Of a DNA stretch of 64,000 nt, positions 50,063-62,769 are shown piece after piece. The translations under genes were made by a program, and so were the position numbers. Below the pieces are notes generated by a model, which saw only the letters and a program-made list of their open reading frames with translations, was not told the origin of the DNA and made no database searches. How positions within the stretch are numbered: the first letter of the stretch is position 1; each line of letters starts with the position of its first letter. The DNA comes from Acanthacorydalis orientalis. Its lineage: Eukaryota; Arthropoda; Insecta; Megaloptera; Corydalidae. Where the stretch lies: contig CM068323.1 in assembly GCA_034766995.1 (NCBI GenBank), positions 23,463,846 through 23,527,845 of the forward strand, read 5' to 3'.

Positions 50063-50659
50063 TCTATTTATACCTGTTTTACATGGAATGTACTTTATAA
50101 TTTTAAAGTATAGAATACCATGTTATTATTTGTGTTTTCTTGTTTAGTATATTATTTTCATTTATTTCAAAACTTACAAGAATATTTAATTTTATTCCTT
50201 TATTTCCAATTGTTATTGTTTAAATTATATTATTTATGTTATCAATATAATTTTTCATTCCTGAATTGTGTTCAAAAAATGTAAGTAAAACAAGTACAAT
50301 TAAGTGTGTATATGTATCTGTGTACTTGTATGACAGTAAACACTCAAATCAAAATTACATTTATAAACGAACGAAATGTACTAGTGACGTTACAAATATG
50401 CATAGTTTCGAAAATGTTAGCATTTCTGCTTAATTAAAATTTTATGACATTGTTTATCCAACGTAATTAATGTGTCATCGCATAAAGGTTTCAGATCAAA
50501 CGATTCAATTTATCACACATTTTTTTGCAGCAAACCGTGTTTAAAATTAATGTATATGCTATAACTAATTTGCGAGCGTTAAAAAAATGACACAGACGCA
50601 ATTCGATTTTGATTGGGACAATTTTTTTCAGACATCTATCTAAAAACGTACATATAAAT

Positions 50660-50790
50660 GTAGGTGGGATTTATTTATACAGGTGAACTCCGCCTTTCGC
50701 AAGTCACTACATGTCCATCAGTATGAAAGAAAACGATCCATCATTCGACGTACCTATACCTGACCTACACCGACTTTTCAACTTTACTCG
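50660..50790. other. Small GC-richer island
   Basis: GGTGAACTCCGCCTTTCGC through CATTCGACGTACCTATACCT. No frame or domain. Confidence 0.2.
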
Positions 50791-51261
50791 GATATATTAC
50801 AAATTTAACAGCAATTATTTATGTAACGTTCTCTGTCAGTGTTTTATGGAATGTTTGTAGCTCACTATTTCAGTACGGATTTTTTTTCGCCGAACATAAA
50901 TATCGACTTCATGCACGTTGGTCATAACTAACGTGTATGAAAAACATGTATAGGGTTTAAATAATGTTTACTCGTATCTGTTCACATGTTAAATCATAAA
51001 TCGTTTAAAAGATTATTCTTTTTTTATCATATTTCTGTTTCTTTATAAAAAAAATAATATTTTTACATGTGGAAATAGTACTAGATTGTAAAATAAATAT
51101 TTACATTATTTTTTCATTTTTTTTTTATTTAAAACTTCAATTATGAAGAAATAAATCTAACTCTATCGTATAATTTAAGCTTTATTAGTTTTTGCATCGA
51201 TCAAGATATCAGTTAATAATATTTAATATATGATTACTTTGTAAATATACTTTTGTAGAAG

Positions 51262-51349
51262 GTAGAGTTGAGGAATCGGTAGTGGAGAGAACATAGGATT
51301 AACCATCCTTTAGCAACACAATAAATCGAATTCGATCCCCCAACTCCAC
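51262..51349 (+). ncRNA. tRNA-like sequence: decayed tRNA or tRNA-derived SINE head
   Basis: The first seven bases (GTAGAGT) and the last seven (ACTCCAC) pair with one mismatch as an acceptor stem. GAGGAATCGGTAGTGGAG resembles a D arm and internal box A. AGGA-TTAACCA-TCCT forms a four-pair anticodon-like stem with a seven-base loop, whose middle reads AAC. TTCGATC sits where the T loop and box B should be, but the T stem does not pair. At 88 bases it is longer than a normal non-Leu/Ser tRNA. This looks like a pseudo-tRNA or the 5' head of a SINE rather than a working tRNA. An M2 repeat follows about 75 bases downstream. Confidence 0.45.
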
Positions 51350-51423
51350 TGAACAATTATTCGTTTTTTTAAATATTTCTACACTCAATATCATTATAAT
51401 TGTATGACTTTATATTTGTGATC

Positions 51424-51645
51424 GTACAGATTATCCTGGCTATCTTTATCCTCCTAGCTCTCTTATGTGTCTGTTTTTTATTACTAGTATGCTTCAGCAC
51501 GTGTACTATCTTCAAGTAGTTTTTAAATAACTAGAATTTACCTCAAATCCACCTAAGAGCTACACAACTGCTGAAACTGGCAGTGGAAAACAATAACTCA
51601 GGTGGTCTGAAAGGACAAAAATCACAAGAATAACGCATCAACGGT
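51424..51645. mobile_element. M2 repeat, diverged full-length copy
   Basis: Starts ACAGATTATCCTGGCTATC and carries CTTCAGCACGTGTACTATC in place of the GGCACGTGTGCC block. It ends with GGTGGTCTGAAAGGACAAAA and AATAACGCATCAACGGTATC. The tRNA-like sequence at 51262-51349 lies immediately upstream, so the two could belong to one composite element. Confidence 0.45.
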
Positions 51646-51809
51646 ATCACATACGTGCAGTTATAATTTATATTTTCTTATCAACTTTCTAATGCTGACA
51701 TCAGTTTTAGAAATTGTGATACAAGTCATAAAACCTGTTATCGATTATAAAATTACTTTTTATTAATTCAATTTTATAAAGCTTAAAAATATTTAATGTG
51801 TACAGAATG

Positions 51810-51812
<3 letters not shown>

Positions 51813-51860
<48 letters not shown>
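51813..51860. repeat. (TA)n microsatellite
   Basis: 48 bases, followed by GCATATGC. Confidence 0.95.
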
Positions 51861-51862
<2 letters not shown>

Positions 51863-52670
51863 TATGCAAACTCTCTCATACACATTATAAAATCATAATT
51901 AAAGTTTGAATAAATAGACAAAATTGACAAACAGTTTCTATTGAACCAAATTTAATAACTTGCAAATACAGTGTATTGAAAATCTGCTATAGAATAAATA
52001 TTATATGACTAATGATACAAGCAGTATTTAATATTTATATGTTACGTATAAATCGATATTTATTGTACCATACGAATATATGTGTGTGTTATATCAAACC
52101 TCGTATGGTATGTGTGAGTTTAATTTTCGTTCGCTGTTATTGGTACCGTAGGAATTCATTAAAAATATTTCCTGTCAAATTTCACACGTTTCTATAAACA
52201 CTCCGCCAATTCAACGTCGGTACTAAAGTATGTACCTTCGTCATCTTCACCACAAATAATATATATTAAATCTATTTGAATTTCTATCGATTTCGAATCT
52301 GCAGATTAGAAATTCGACACTGATTAGTTGTGACTTTAAGTTAAGATTAGATATATCGTCCTTAGACATCAAGTATAAATAGCATAAACCACATCTGGAT
52401 TTATAAATCGTTTATTTAAAGCAACTGAAGATTTCATTGCAGTGTTAATAAATATTTATCACTAAAACGACTGATTGAATCTATAATGTTATCAATAAAT
52501 ATTTTACGAACATTATTAATTTTTTTAATTCATTTCTATCCAATTAGTGTCTTATTTTTCTTTAGAGCTGATTTTCAGTACAACAAATCGAAACAAATAC
52601 CAATCTCTTTTTTTTAAATCTGCATACAAATTATTTAGTTACAATATTGAATACATATTTACATACATAG

Positions 52671-52690
52671 ACACACACACACACACACAC
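52671..52690. repeat. (AC)n microsatellite
   Basis: 20 bases after CATACATAG. Confidence 0.9.
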
Positions 52691-52927
52691 ATTTTATCTA
52701 TAAAAATAACCAAATTCGTTATATGTTATCTCGAATAAGGAATATCCAACATACAATATCGTACAGTGTCAGTCAAAATGTAAGAACATCTATGTTGTCT
52801 ATTTTCTGAAATTGTTTTCCAATATTTTTTATACAAATATACTAAAGTCGTAATCAAAAAAAAAACCTTATTAACCTTTCTGTTGGTTAAAGCTCGATCT
52901 GACTGTACTGATTCGGATTTTATTGTA

Positions 52928-53074
52928 TATTTCAACATTTTCACAAATGAATTCTTTTCTCACCCTACACATTTTTTTAAAATGACTTATTGAATATTTT
53001 GGACCAAAAATTTATTTGTGGTTTGTGGAGTAAAAAAAAAAAGAATTCATTTGTAAAATTGAATTCAGCCACAG
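52928..53074. mobile_element. M1 repeat, internally deleted copy with a clear right end
   Basis: Left CATTTTCACAAATGAATTC and TCTCACCCTACACATTTTT. Right TTTATTTGTGGTTTGTGGAG and AATTGAATTCAGCCACAG, followed by TA. The right end is among the best preserved in the window. Confidence 0.6.
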
Positions 53075-53894
53075 TATTAAAAATAAAGGGAACCTGAATA
53101 ACTGACCCGGAAATTACGATTTAAACATTTCCAATAGAGGAACAAAAATTAGTTAGGAACTTAATGGTACCAATAATAAATAATATATCTAAAAATAATC
53201 GATAAAATCAACAAATAGTTAACACAGTTGAAAAATAAGCAACCAACCAATGGCATGATAATAACTATAGCAGATAAAAAAAACATGATTCTAATGATTA
53301 AAAATAAATTAAAGAATGGCAACGTATCAACGAGATTCCAGGTATAAAAACGATCAATTATTATTTCTTTGTGTTTAGATGATATTTTTTTGAAATCCAA
53401 TTACTTATATTCTAAGAACATTATCTATAAAACAGATTTTTTATTTTCTTCGAGTTAATTTTATTTGTATAAAATATACGAATAGATTTCTAACCAGATA
53501 CGTATTATAAATTAAAATAATGAAACATCGTCTTTGTACAGTCGGATAATATGTACATTAAAACAATTATGATTGTACTAAAATTCAGTTTAATTAAAGC
53601 ACAAAGATTTCCCAAATAACTAGAGAAATATCAACGTATCGCTACATTCAAGATTAATTGAACGTTCAAACTCGACTTGACCCACATAAAGACCACATCA
53701 AATTGGATAGAGGCTAGAATGTTTACGGTTGAGTCGTGAAATTAGTTTACAACTTACTCACACCCACGAATATCAAATTTCTTCGCTATTAAAACGTCTA
53801 AAATTTTCTAATGTACTTTGTTCATTATTTGGTTGTTGAAAAGTTATTGTCCTTATTTAATCATCAGTCAATTACACACACATGTTTTTTTTAG

Positions 53895-54105
53895 AAATGG
53901 TTCTTTTTCTCATCCCATAAACTAAAAACTTTTTCCTACGCAAAAAGTGTTCACTAAATTATTACAGTCATCTTCACTTCATTTATGTATAAAATAAAAA
54001 CATAAAAATGCTTATAATCAACAGTTAAAACATATTAGTAATCATTTTTTAACCATAAACAATAAGATGAAAATTTTTGATCAAAAATGTTCAATCCTCA
54101 AAGTA
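53895..54105. mobile_element. M1 repeat, strongly decayed copy
   Basis: TTTTTCTCATCCCATAAACT on the left, and CTTATAATCAACAGTTAAAA then TTTTTGATCAAAAATGTTC on the right, match the family order, but large parts are unrecognisable. Confidence 0.3.
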
Positions 54106-54139
54106 CCAAGATGTAAATAAATCTATACCATGACCCATT

Positions 54140-54280
54140 GAGAACGATGGCTATCTAAATGCGGTTAAACTATAAGCAAAAATTTTCAATAATTATTTAT
54201 CAAAGATTTGCAATTAGAAAAAAATATCTGAGGTGAGAAAATAATTAATTTTGAAAATTAATTTACCTAGAGTTCCAGAA
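54140..54280. mobile_element. M1 repeat, half copy
   Basis: ACTATAAGCAAAAATTTTC, AATAATTATTTATCAAAGAT and GAGGTGAGAAAATAATTAAT follow the inner-to-outer order of a right half. It is adjacent to the decayed copy at 53895. Confidence 0.4.
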
Positions 54281-54592
54281 TTGTATTTCGACTCGGTTCT
54301 ATTCTAAACTGTATAATTAAAAAGAATCATTTTCAATATTTCATTTTACAATAGAACCATCAGTGAGATGTAATTTTATTTAGAATTTCAAACTTGCCAA
54401 TAAGTTTATACTTCAATTAATAATAAGTAAATGAAACTTATATCCTTACCACATGCTTTGCACTTACTAACTTGTCTAAATTTAGAAACATAAACTTACA
54501 GGTTTATATCTCTATCTTGAATCTGTATTACATTAAGCTACATGGAATAAACTTCACGAACGTTTAATATATAGAATAGATTTATTGATCCT

Positions 54593-54595
<3 letters not shown>

Positions 54596-54643
<48 letters not shown>
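54596..54643. repeat. (TA)n microsatellite
   Basis: 48 bases, uninterrupted. Confidence 0.95.
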
Positions 54644-54646
<3 letters not shown>

Positions 54647-54689
54647 GTGATTAAACTCTATCTATATTCACTACGATTTTTTATATAGA

Positions 54690-54910
54690 ACGCAATTTCA
54701 GATGAAAAGTTATGTCGCAAATCTATTGTGACAAGTTCACAAACATCTTCGGCGACCTCATTTCGAACCGCAAACGTTCAAACTGAATCACAATATCTCC
54801 ACGTAATAATCTTCGTCTTAACGCTACATTTCAGATAAATAATTTCATTCTGTGAATGATATGAACACGGGTGAGGCGGATCTGCAATCCCGCTGATTAC
54901 TGCTTTTAAA
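54690..54910. other. GC-richer island
   Basis: CTTCGGCGACCTCATTTCGA, CCGCAAACG and GGTGAGGCGGATCTGCAAT. It follows a TA array at 54596. Confidence 0.25.
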
Positions 54911-55005
54911 TCATTTTCATTTTATGTCTGACACACTAGCATCACATTTCGCGTCCATATCGCAGAAGAATAATAAGCGTTTTTTTAAACATTATTGTAC
55001 AGTTG

Positions 55006-55029
55006 TATATATATATATATATATATATT
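55006..55029. repeat. Short (TA)n
   Basis: 24 bases, uninterrupted. Confidence 0.9.
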
Positions 55030-55732
55030 AATTTAATTCAGATAAGCTTGCAAATAAATGATGTTGATCATATCCATTTTACACAACGAATACTTTAGTT
55101 TTATAGTAGCATATAATAGATTATTATTGTTAGTCATTGACGAATATCACCATTTAGTATTTGTAAATAACCAGAAAGTTTCTGTTGACACACGTAATAT
55201 ATTTAATTTATTATTAATCCGTTTTACATACTCAGGGAAAGTAAGGATCATTTTGTCAGAAGTTTCAAAATGTATATTAATCAAACATGCGTTTGGATAG
55301 AAATGTAACAACTCAGTGGAAATATCTATTCATTAAGTTTTAGTTGAACAAAAAAAAAAGAAAAATCTCTTTTTGACTGAAGAATATAAAAAAATAACGG
55401 TCTAAAGTGAATAAAATATTTTTACCACAAAATATATCCTGTTCTACGAATATCCTTCGGTAGGGTTTGTTTTTCTGTTTCAATTATTTAAAAAAAATCC
55501 TTTTTGAAACAAATACCATCAGTATTTCAGTTCTAACAGATGCATTAAATAATGTTCACTGAAATTTCAAATAAAATAACATATTTGGTAATGTGTGCTA
55601 ATTTCCAAATATTTTTTAAAGTATGTATCGACCAAAACACAAACAGAAATCTATCATTGTAAACGACGTCTACTGAAACCACAATCTATTCAACACGTTT
55701 AGACTCTTTTACACACATATCCATTTAAATAC

Positions 55733-55740
<8 letters not shown>

Positions 55741-55786
<46 letters not shown>
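55741..55786. repeat. (TA)n microsatellite
   Basis: 46 bases after ACATATATAA. Confidence 0.95.
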
Positions 55787-55787
<1 letters not shown>

Positions 55788-56305
55788 GCCAAATATTGGA
55801 GAAAACGTTGTGCTAATACATTATCCAGTGAACAATCATTTGTCAAGTCTGACATACACAGTGACGCGCAAAAGATAGGCAAGGTGATACATTGTTGTAT
55901 GAGAATACTGGCTGTTATTTGCGTTGTTTTATCTAAATCTCACATATTACGAACATGAATGATGTTTATCTAATTTCTTCATTGATTTATTTTAATTAAA
56001 AACATTCTTTTCTTGTTAAAGGTTGCGATTTTATCTGCGCACGCCGTTTTTCTTCATAAAACGCAACACTGACAAATTAGGTTACTTAAAAATTAATAAA
56101 GTCTGAACGTTTGTGTTACATGTACGCCGTTATCTGGGCTTGGGTTTCCTTAAGAAAAGTAAAACGAAACGATAAAATCTGGTTCGCTATACATAAACTC
56201 TTGTAATTTAAGGAAACCATAAATAGATTTAATAATAAATGATGCGTTGAATAATAATATTCCGATTTAAGAGATTCATTTGCCACGCTGCTTCTTATAC
56301 CCCGA

Positions 56306-56588
56306 ATGGTAAAAAATATAATTTTCGTAAATGAATTTCTCGCATACTCCACAATCCAAACATTTTTTTCCTAACAAAAATGCTCAATAATTGATTATAT
56401 TGACTGTTGCTTATATGTATTTATTTTACAATCATTATCAGACAGCTAATGGAGAGAAAACTCACATACATATGCATAAACAACGGTCAAGAAAGATCAA
56501 GTATTGAATATTTTTAATCAGAATAAAATGTATGATTTATGGACTGTATGCAATATTCATTTATGGAAACGAATTTATCCACATTCCC
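56306..56588. mobile_element. M1 repeat, near full-length palindromic copy
   Basis: The second of the two best copies. Left: TTCGTAAATGAATTTCTCGC, TACTCCACAATCCAAACATT, AAAATGCTCAATAATTGATT and GACTGTTGCTTATATG. Right: CATATGCATAAACAACGGTC, AAGTATTGAATATTTTTAAT and ATTCATTTATGGAAACGAAT, ending TTTATCCACATTCC. The halves are complements in the same order, with the centre near 56447. At about 283 bases it matches the copy at 3435 in length. Confidence 0.7.
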
Positions 56589-58109
56589 AAAAACGATATT
56601 GTAAAGTATATGACTTTAATTGTTTAAAGATTGTGTTAAAACATTTATAAGACTGAAAAATCTTCACGTCAATCATATAGACTGATAATAGTTCACATGT
56701 TGGGAACAGTTATTAACTCGATAGAAAGTTATAAATAATTCATCAGTTAAACGACAAAACTTTATGAGTCAAACTCTTGTTGAATCAACTATTGTTGTTC
56801 AACTAAAATTTAATAGTTATAACGTATCTGAATACTTAATAACAAGTTGAAAGGACGGAATCGTAAGATCATTTCTTGTACAATAAATTGTATATGAGTG
56901 TAAAACAATTCTTGACTGTATTCAAAGAAAAAAGAAGCAATTTTAATGAATAGAATAATTAAAAATAACAAACTAAATTAAGATATTAATTCTAGTTTGA
57001 ATACTAAATGAGTGAGTAATTTAATACACAACCGTTAATTATTCGTCATTTTACTGTAATTATTTGATAGTTAAGTGTTTGCATAATGTATTGCATCAGA
57101 GAACGACATCATAGATTATAAAGTTTGATGAATGAAATTTAAACATATTATTTATTCATGTGTGATTTTATGAACGTCGTATAATGTGTTTGTTATACTA
57201 ACTTTGTTTAACATTTTATATATGAATTTTGTTCTATTAAAATATATAACCGTTACAGATATTGAACCAATAATTTGTCTATGGAACGTTTAAAGTTTCC
57301 AAGTATTAACATAAACATATATTGATCGATTTCAGTTTATTTTGAAAAATGAATTCAATTTTTCATACTTTTTTTATACTCTCAAATACTGAAAACATAC
57401 AAAAATATATAAAGAGTATTAATATATAATTTAGAAACCAAATCATTGTTTTTGTAAATTGTAGATCAATCATATTTTTCCAATCAACTTTATTAAAACA
57501 AAAAACTTGTTCATTTAAGAAAAAAAGTATTTTATCTAACAAACCGACCCAAACGTCTGGATTTTTCTACTTTTCCCGTTATTATCGCTCGTTAGTGTAA
57601 TGGCATCATTGAGATAATCTTTCCTGTTTTTATCCTGTCAAATGTCGAACATATTATACGGGTTGTCAGATAATGCAGTTTCGTAAGTCCACTGTTTTCA
57701 ATTACTGACTAAAGCATATTTATAATAGTCTTTCGTTTCTCTTTGATTCAATAGAACAAAGTCTTGACGGATAACCTTTCCGATTTATTCGTTATCTCTC
57801 GCCAATCGATGACAATATCAATTGTTTCTGTTTACTGACTGTACACCTGACATTTATCTTGTCGATGAATTCTTAAGAATGTAATTTTATCCTATTTAAA
57901 GAGTTTATTTCATCGTAAATTACCTAAAAGTATAAGTATCCTCAACGATGTCCGATAAAATAATATAAAGTCCTATTTATAATAAACTAAATACTTCTGA
58001 AATAAAAAAACTACGAAATTATATTGAAATTAGGATTTATTTGTAAATTAGATATTAATAAATTTAAGTAATAAATGAAATAAAGCAGTAAATAAGTAAT
58101 CAAACACTG

Positions 58110-58110
<1 letters not shown>

Positions 58111-58155
<45 letters not shown>
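58111..58155. repeat. (AT)n microsatellite
   Basis: 45 bases, uninterrupted. Confidence 0.95.
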
Positions 58156-58159
<4 letters not shown>

Positions 58160-58799
58160 ATGTAAAAATAACATTTGTTAAAAGGCAAATAGGACCTAAT
58201 CCTTCAGTACTGAACTGAATATTAATACGAATTCGTTTTGACTCAGTAGTTTTTTCTTGTCGATATTTGAATTATAGTTTATTATCAAATCAAATTTGAA
58301 TCGTTTAAATATAAATGTTTGATAATAAAGAAACATTAAAATTGAAAGGAACATAATTTGACATAAACGACGTACTAAAACTGTTTTTATTCCGGTCGAT
58401 TGTTAAAATGAAAACCGTCTTCACAGACACAGCTCAAACAATAACGATAATGCAAAAAAAGACAACAACACGGTTATTAATTTTTCAGTTTGCGGAATTA
58501 CACGGGATCCAAAATATCAGAAGTCTGACAGCGGGTATTTAACTCAAATATTAACATGGCTGACTGAAAGCATGACACAGGGCTCAGCCCGACATACCTT
58601 TAAAATATCTCTCCCTCTCTGTATATTTGAATACCTTGATAATAACAGTACCGTTACTCCTTTCATTAAATAATTTACAATGTGGGGAGTCGGTTATTTG
58701 TAAAGACTGCTTTATGTAAATGGCGGATAATTCAACAAGAAACACACGTCGAAAGTATCCTTTTTTATGATGGAACATTGTAATTATATTTTTATTTGT

Positions 58800-58818
58800 T
58801 GTGTGTGTGTGTGTGTGT
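58800..58818. repeat. (GT)n microsatellite
   Basis: 19 bases, followed by a pyrimidine-rich TTCTTTCGTTCTTTCG. Confidence 0.9.
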
Positions 58819-59179
58819 TTTTCTTTCGTTCTTTCGTACTATATTAAAACGACTATTTAATTGACTGTCGTAAAAAGAGCATTGACGCAAGCAGAAATGT
58901 CTAAATGTTCGTGACGAATGATAATGGAATATACTTTTAAATTGAAGCATAATAGGTACAAGTTCTTCATGGCATAGTAACGTACTTTCGGTACGTTCTC
59001 GTCGCATGTAGACTGACATGACAAGTAAATGATATTACTATTTTGGTTAGTGCGTGATTAAACTATATTAAATATTGAAATTGTAATTTAAATTATTCTC
59101 GTTTAATAGTCAAATAATATTAGTAGTAATTTAATATTACTATGAATAGAATATTCCTGATAATGAAGCATACATACTA

Positions 59180-59206
59180 ATATATATATATATATATATA
59201 TATATA
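59180..59206. repeat. (TA)n at the inner edge of an M1 half copy
   Basis: 27 bases, immediately left of the M1 half at 59207. Confidence 0.9.
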
Positions 59207-59348
59207 CACTGTGTTAATTGATTGTTACTTTTGTTCGTACTCTCTAATGACCAATGAACATTTATTGGACATTTTCGCTTAGAAAAACATTTGTGGTTTG
59301 TAATTTCAGTGAAAAAAAAATTCATTTGTGAACATATTCGTTTCAACC
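59207..59348. mobile_element. M1 repeat, right half starting at a TA array
   Basis: Begins at the end of a 27-base TA array with TGTTAATTGATTGTTAC, then CCAATGAACATTTATTGGAC, TAGAAAAACATTTGTGGTTT and TTCATTTGTGAACATATTCG. The left half is replaced by the array. Confidence 0.5.
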
Positions 59349-59563
59349 AACAAAATATAAAACTTATTAGATAATTAATTTTTTTTACAGTTGATTCTTA
59401 CACTAAGTACCAGGTCTCGATTCCATTCTAAACTTAATTAACCGACTTAATTAACCCACCTGATTTTGAACGCGAATACTTCAATACATGTTTTTATGTG
59501 TTCAAAAATTATTATAAATTTATATATCTTTAAGAGTAATCTATATTTTCAATCATACTTATG

Positions 59564-59568
<5 letters not shown>

Positions 59569-59611
<43 letters not shown>
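59569..59611. repeat. (TA)n microsatellite
   Basis: 43 bases, uninterrupted. Confidence 0.95.
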
Positions 59612-59613
<2 letters not shown>

Positions 59614-60159
59614 GTTATATGGATATAATATTCGACTGAATACACTGAAATGAACCCCATATAGTCACGAAATTTGCAACCGTTTCTATCGTAATTAACA
59701 CATTATATATTCATGGTCTTAAATAATTCAAATTTAAGACGCTTAACAATAAAATTTTAAATCCGACAAGCTTTATCGTTGCAAATTAGAATTCACTTTC
59801 AGTTCTCCGCCCGTCTTTATTTGATACAATTTAAACAACATATTAATTACTTTCAAAAGTTATTATTGAAATTGTACATATCGTACAGAATCATCATAAA
59901 TTTACTTAAATCGAAACGAATTTATTTTTTTAATTATAACTTTGTACTTTTGATTATATATTGAATATTATAATATATTGAATTGATGATATTTTAATAT
60001 AAAACATTTTTAAAAGTTGATACATGAGAAACGAATTAGTATTATATAAAAAAATATTGTAGTTTGAAATTTAATTTCTAAGTAGCAAATTTGATGTAAA
60101 AAAATACATGAAAACATATATGTTTCAAGTAATCTATTCCAGATATAATTCTCAAAAAA

Positions 60160-60285
60160 GCTCAGTTCTTCAGACATGCTTCTTCGACAACTTGATTCTT
60201 TGAAAGTACGATTATTCAAAAATATATTTTTTACAAAAAAATACAGTTCTTCGAAAGTACAATTCGTTGAAATATTTTTTTGAAT
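60160..60285. repeat. Degenerate tandem repeat (TTCTTCGAAAGTACAATT-like)
   Basis: Repeated, decayed forms of TTCTTCGAAAGTACAATT occur: TTCTTCAGACATG, CTTCTTCGACAACTTG, TTCTTTGAAAGTACGATT and TTCTTCGAAAGTACAATT. An apparent 100-residue open frame on the minus strand here is a by-product of the repeat. Confidence 0.45.
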
Positions 60286-60290
60286 ATAAC

Positions 60291-60425
60291 TGGACTTGAC
60301 CTGATCTCGCACCTAACCAGACCTGACCGTATCTAACAACAGCAGATTACATGTAATCAAATCAGATAGGACCCGATCAGTCAAGACGTGACGAAACTTG
60401 ACCAGATCAAAGCTAACCTGAGATA
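60291..60425. repeat. Degenerate short repeat rich in ACCTGA / ACCTAA units
   Basis: TTGACCTGATC, CACCTAACC, GACCTGACC, TATCTAACAAC, GACCCGATCAG, TTGACCAGATC and GCTAACCTGAG follow one another with variable spacing. The units resemble decayed CCTAA (insect TTAGG telomere-type) or nuclear-receptor half-site strings. Neither reading is strong. Confidence 0.4.
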
Positions 60426-60642
60426 ATTACATATAAATGTAAAAAAGTTCTTTAAAAAAATATAATTTATAAGATTGTATTTATTTTCTTTAAAAACATA
60501 ATTCTATAAAAAATATAATATTTTGATTTTTTATGTAATTTAATATTTTTAATTAATTTTAAAATACATATTTTATAATTTATCAAGATATTTTATAAAA
60601 CAAAAAATCAACGTCAAATATTTTACGTGCTTTTAAATAATG

Positions 60643-60662
60643 GTATATATATATATATATAT
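60643..60662. repeat. Short (TA)n
   Basis: 20 bases, uninterrupted. Confidence 0.9.
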
Positions 60663-61079
60663 AGTGCTTTAAATAAATTCGAACTTATACTATATTTCTT
60701 GAAAAACATCATCAGTGAACAAATTTGATTAAACTCGACGAACGTCTTTTATTATCTGTTCATGATGTGCTTTCAGTGAAGATTAATATTGAAGTAAAAA
60801 TATATATTATATATTAAATTTATATTTAATTAAAATACTCTATTCTAGTTCCAAGTAAGAAAATAATTTTATTGTAATTGCCCTTTTGACAGTTTTGATA
60901 TACGACAGACTTTTATTCGAGAAATCTATCTTTTATATAGATTATTAATAATAATAAGTAAACTGATAGGTTCTACCTATTCCTAAAAGTAATTAATTGA
61001 GATTCCTTAGTACTTTGACATATTCAATTCAATTTAAGGAATCGATTTTACTTATTTTTTTGGATTTACAGAAAATGTT

Positions 61080-61175
61080 TCAAATTGGATAAAAGCGACT
61101 CAGGGTTAATCAAAGTTGATCAAATACGATTAGGCCTAATTAAACCTTATGAAAATCAATCGAATCAACCAGGAC
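61080..61175. repeat. Weaker string of GATCAA / CCTAAT units
   Basis: GGGTTAATCAAAGTTGATC, GATTAGGCCTAATTAAACC and AATCGAATCAACCAGGAC show loose internal repetition similar in flavour to the block at 60291. Confidence 0.25.
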
Positions 61176-61510
61176 TGTTTTTGCCTGCTTATTACACTTA
61201 AAACTATTTTACTGGTTTTCATAAAATTTTCTATACAAAATTTATAAACAAAATTTGGAAAACAAAATTATAATAAGTACATAAATCGTCTAAGTAAACA
61301 GTTAGATATTCGTATTTTAATAGTATAATATCAAAATTTGTTAACAATGAGAAAGAATTATTAAAATTAGACAAAGGAACTTGAAACGAACCAAACAAAT
61401 CGATAATGCAAAGTTGTAATTTCAAAAAGATGTCTTTAGTCGTTCAAGAACATTTTATAAGAAATGATGACAAAAATTATTTATGATAAAATAAAATGAT
61501 ATAAGATGAT

Positions 61511-61533
61511 AAAATTAATTTATTTAGGTGAGT
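61511..61533 (+). promoter_or_regulatory. Possible recursive splice site (TAG|GTGAGT)
   Basis: AATTAATTTATTTAG ends at 61527 and is followed by GTGAGT. The donor half is perfect, while the acceptor half has A residues in the tract and is weak. It is the least convincing of the three candidates on the + strand. Confidence 0.18.
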
Positions 61534-62713
61534 CCTAAAAATGTTTTTATAATGATCTGTAGATATATGAAACAAGGATTAACGTTCGTAAAAAAAGATT
61601 AAAATTTATAATAAAAATTCTGATAGATAAGAAAATTATATTAAAAAATGTGTACATAAACGTTTCTATATTTAATTGCACTGGTGTTGTATTGAATTCG
61701 CTCATTTAATTCAATTTATTCGACACGTTTAACGATCATCGAATAAAAAGAAAACATTAAGAAAACAGATCTGTGATTTACGATAAATTCGAAAAATTGA
61801 TAAGAAGATTAAATATGCAAAAAAATCACATTATCAAGTCTCTACTTCTTTTTGTAAATAATTCTCATGGCGCATGTCCCACGGGGACACTTATGTTCAC
61901 GGAGAGATAGACGAAAGGACGAATATTATCAAGAATGTTTTCAGTACGCGGAGATAAAATTTGAATTTTTTTTCTTATTGTATATCATCTCATAACATCT
62001 TTACAAATTGATGCTGAACGAGTGCAATTAATGTCTTGTTAACGAAGTTAAAGTATCACTCGATGAGTATTTGTAATTCGTTTCCTCGCGTTCGTTTACA
62101 AATAAATTCAGAAAAAAGTGTATCGAGAGTATTAAAATATTAATGTTCTATAAATAAAATACGTCCAATTATATAGCAGTACACTGGTATATAAACAATA
62201 TTTTCAAATTGAAATACGCATTAATGAGCATTTTTTCATAATTAAACTATTCATATCTTTATATATATATGAGTATATCAGCTAGCCCATTAAAAAATAG
62301 TAAACATTATAAGTCTAGTTAAAATGTCCTCTTAGACTTTTGTATACACACACACAAAATCTATATTCGTTTTCATCTGTGATTTATGAAAAGAATACAC
62401 AGAATTCGAAAGATAGAAATATCCATTTATACAATAATAAAATTGTCAGAGAATATAATCGATTGTGATTATGTACCTTTATATTATACGGAAACATAAT
62501 TGATAAACATGTTTTCAGTTTTTGAACATTACTTATATTAAAACATTTTCTGGGCACACACGCAAACACCGAATAAGCACGGAACATTTTATTAGAAGAC
62601 ACATCGATTTTATCCCCACAACTTGTCAATTTCTCATTCACTTCAGTTGGAATAAATGAAAACTTTGTGAATTACTAGTTTTTTATCATCGTACATTTCA
62701 TATACATACATAC

Positions 62714-62715
<2 letters not shown>

Positions 62716-62763
<48 letters not shown>
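62716..62763. repeat. (TA)n at the inner edge of an M1 half copy
   Basis: 48 bases after CATACATACATACAT, immediately left of the M1 half at 62764. Confidence 0.95.

Positions 62764-62769
<6 letters not shown>

Noticed and set aside
58489..58673. Possible exon after a TTAATTTTTCAG acceptor, open for about 60 codons beginning CGITRDPKYQ
   Set aside because: The phase does not match the donor at 10610, the peptide lacks the expected laminin G continuation, and no good donor or poly(A) context follows.
61866..61890. TGTCCCACGGGGACA palindrome near 61877
   Set aside because: Only six paired bases. It is kept out of the feature list because it is short and isolated.
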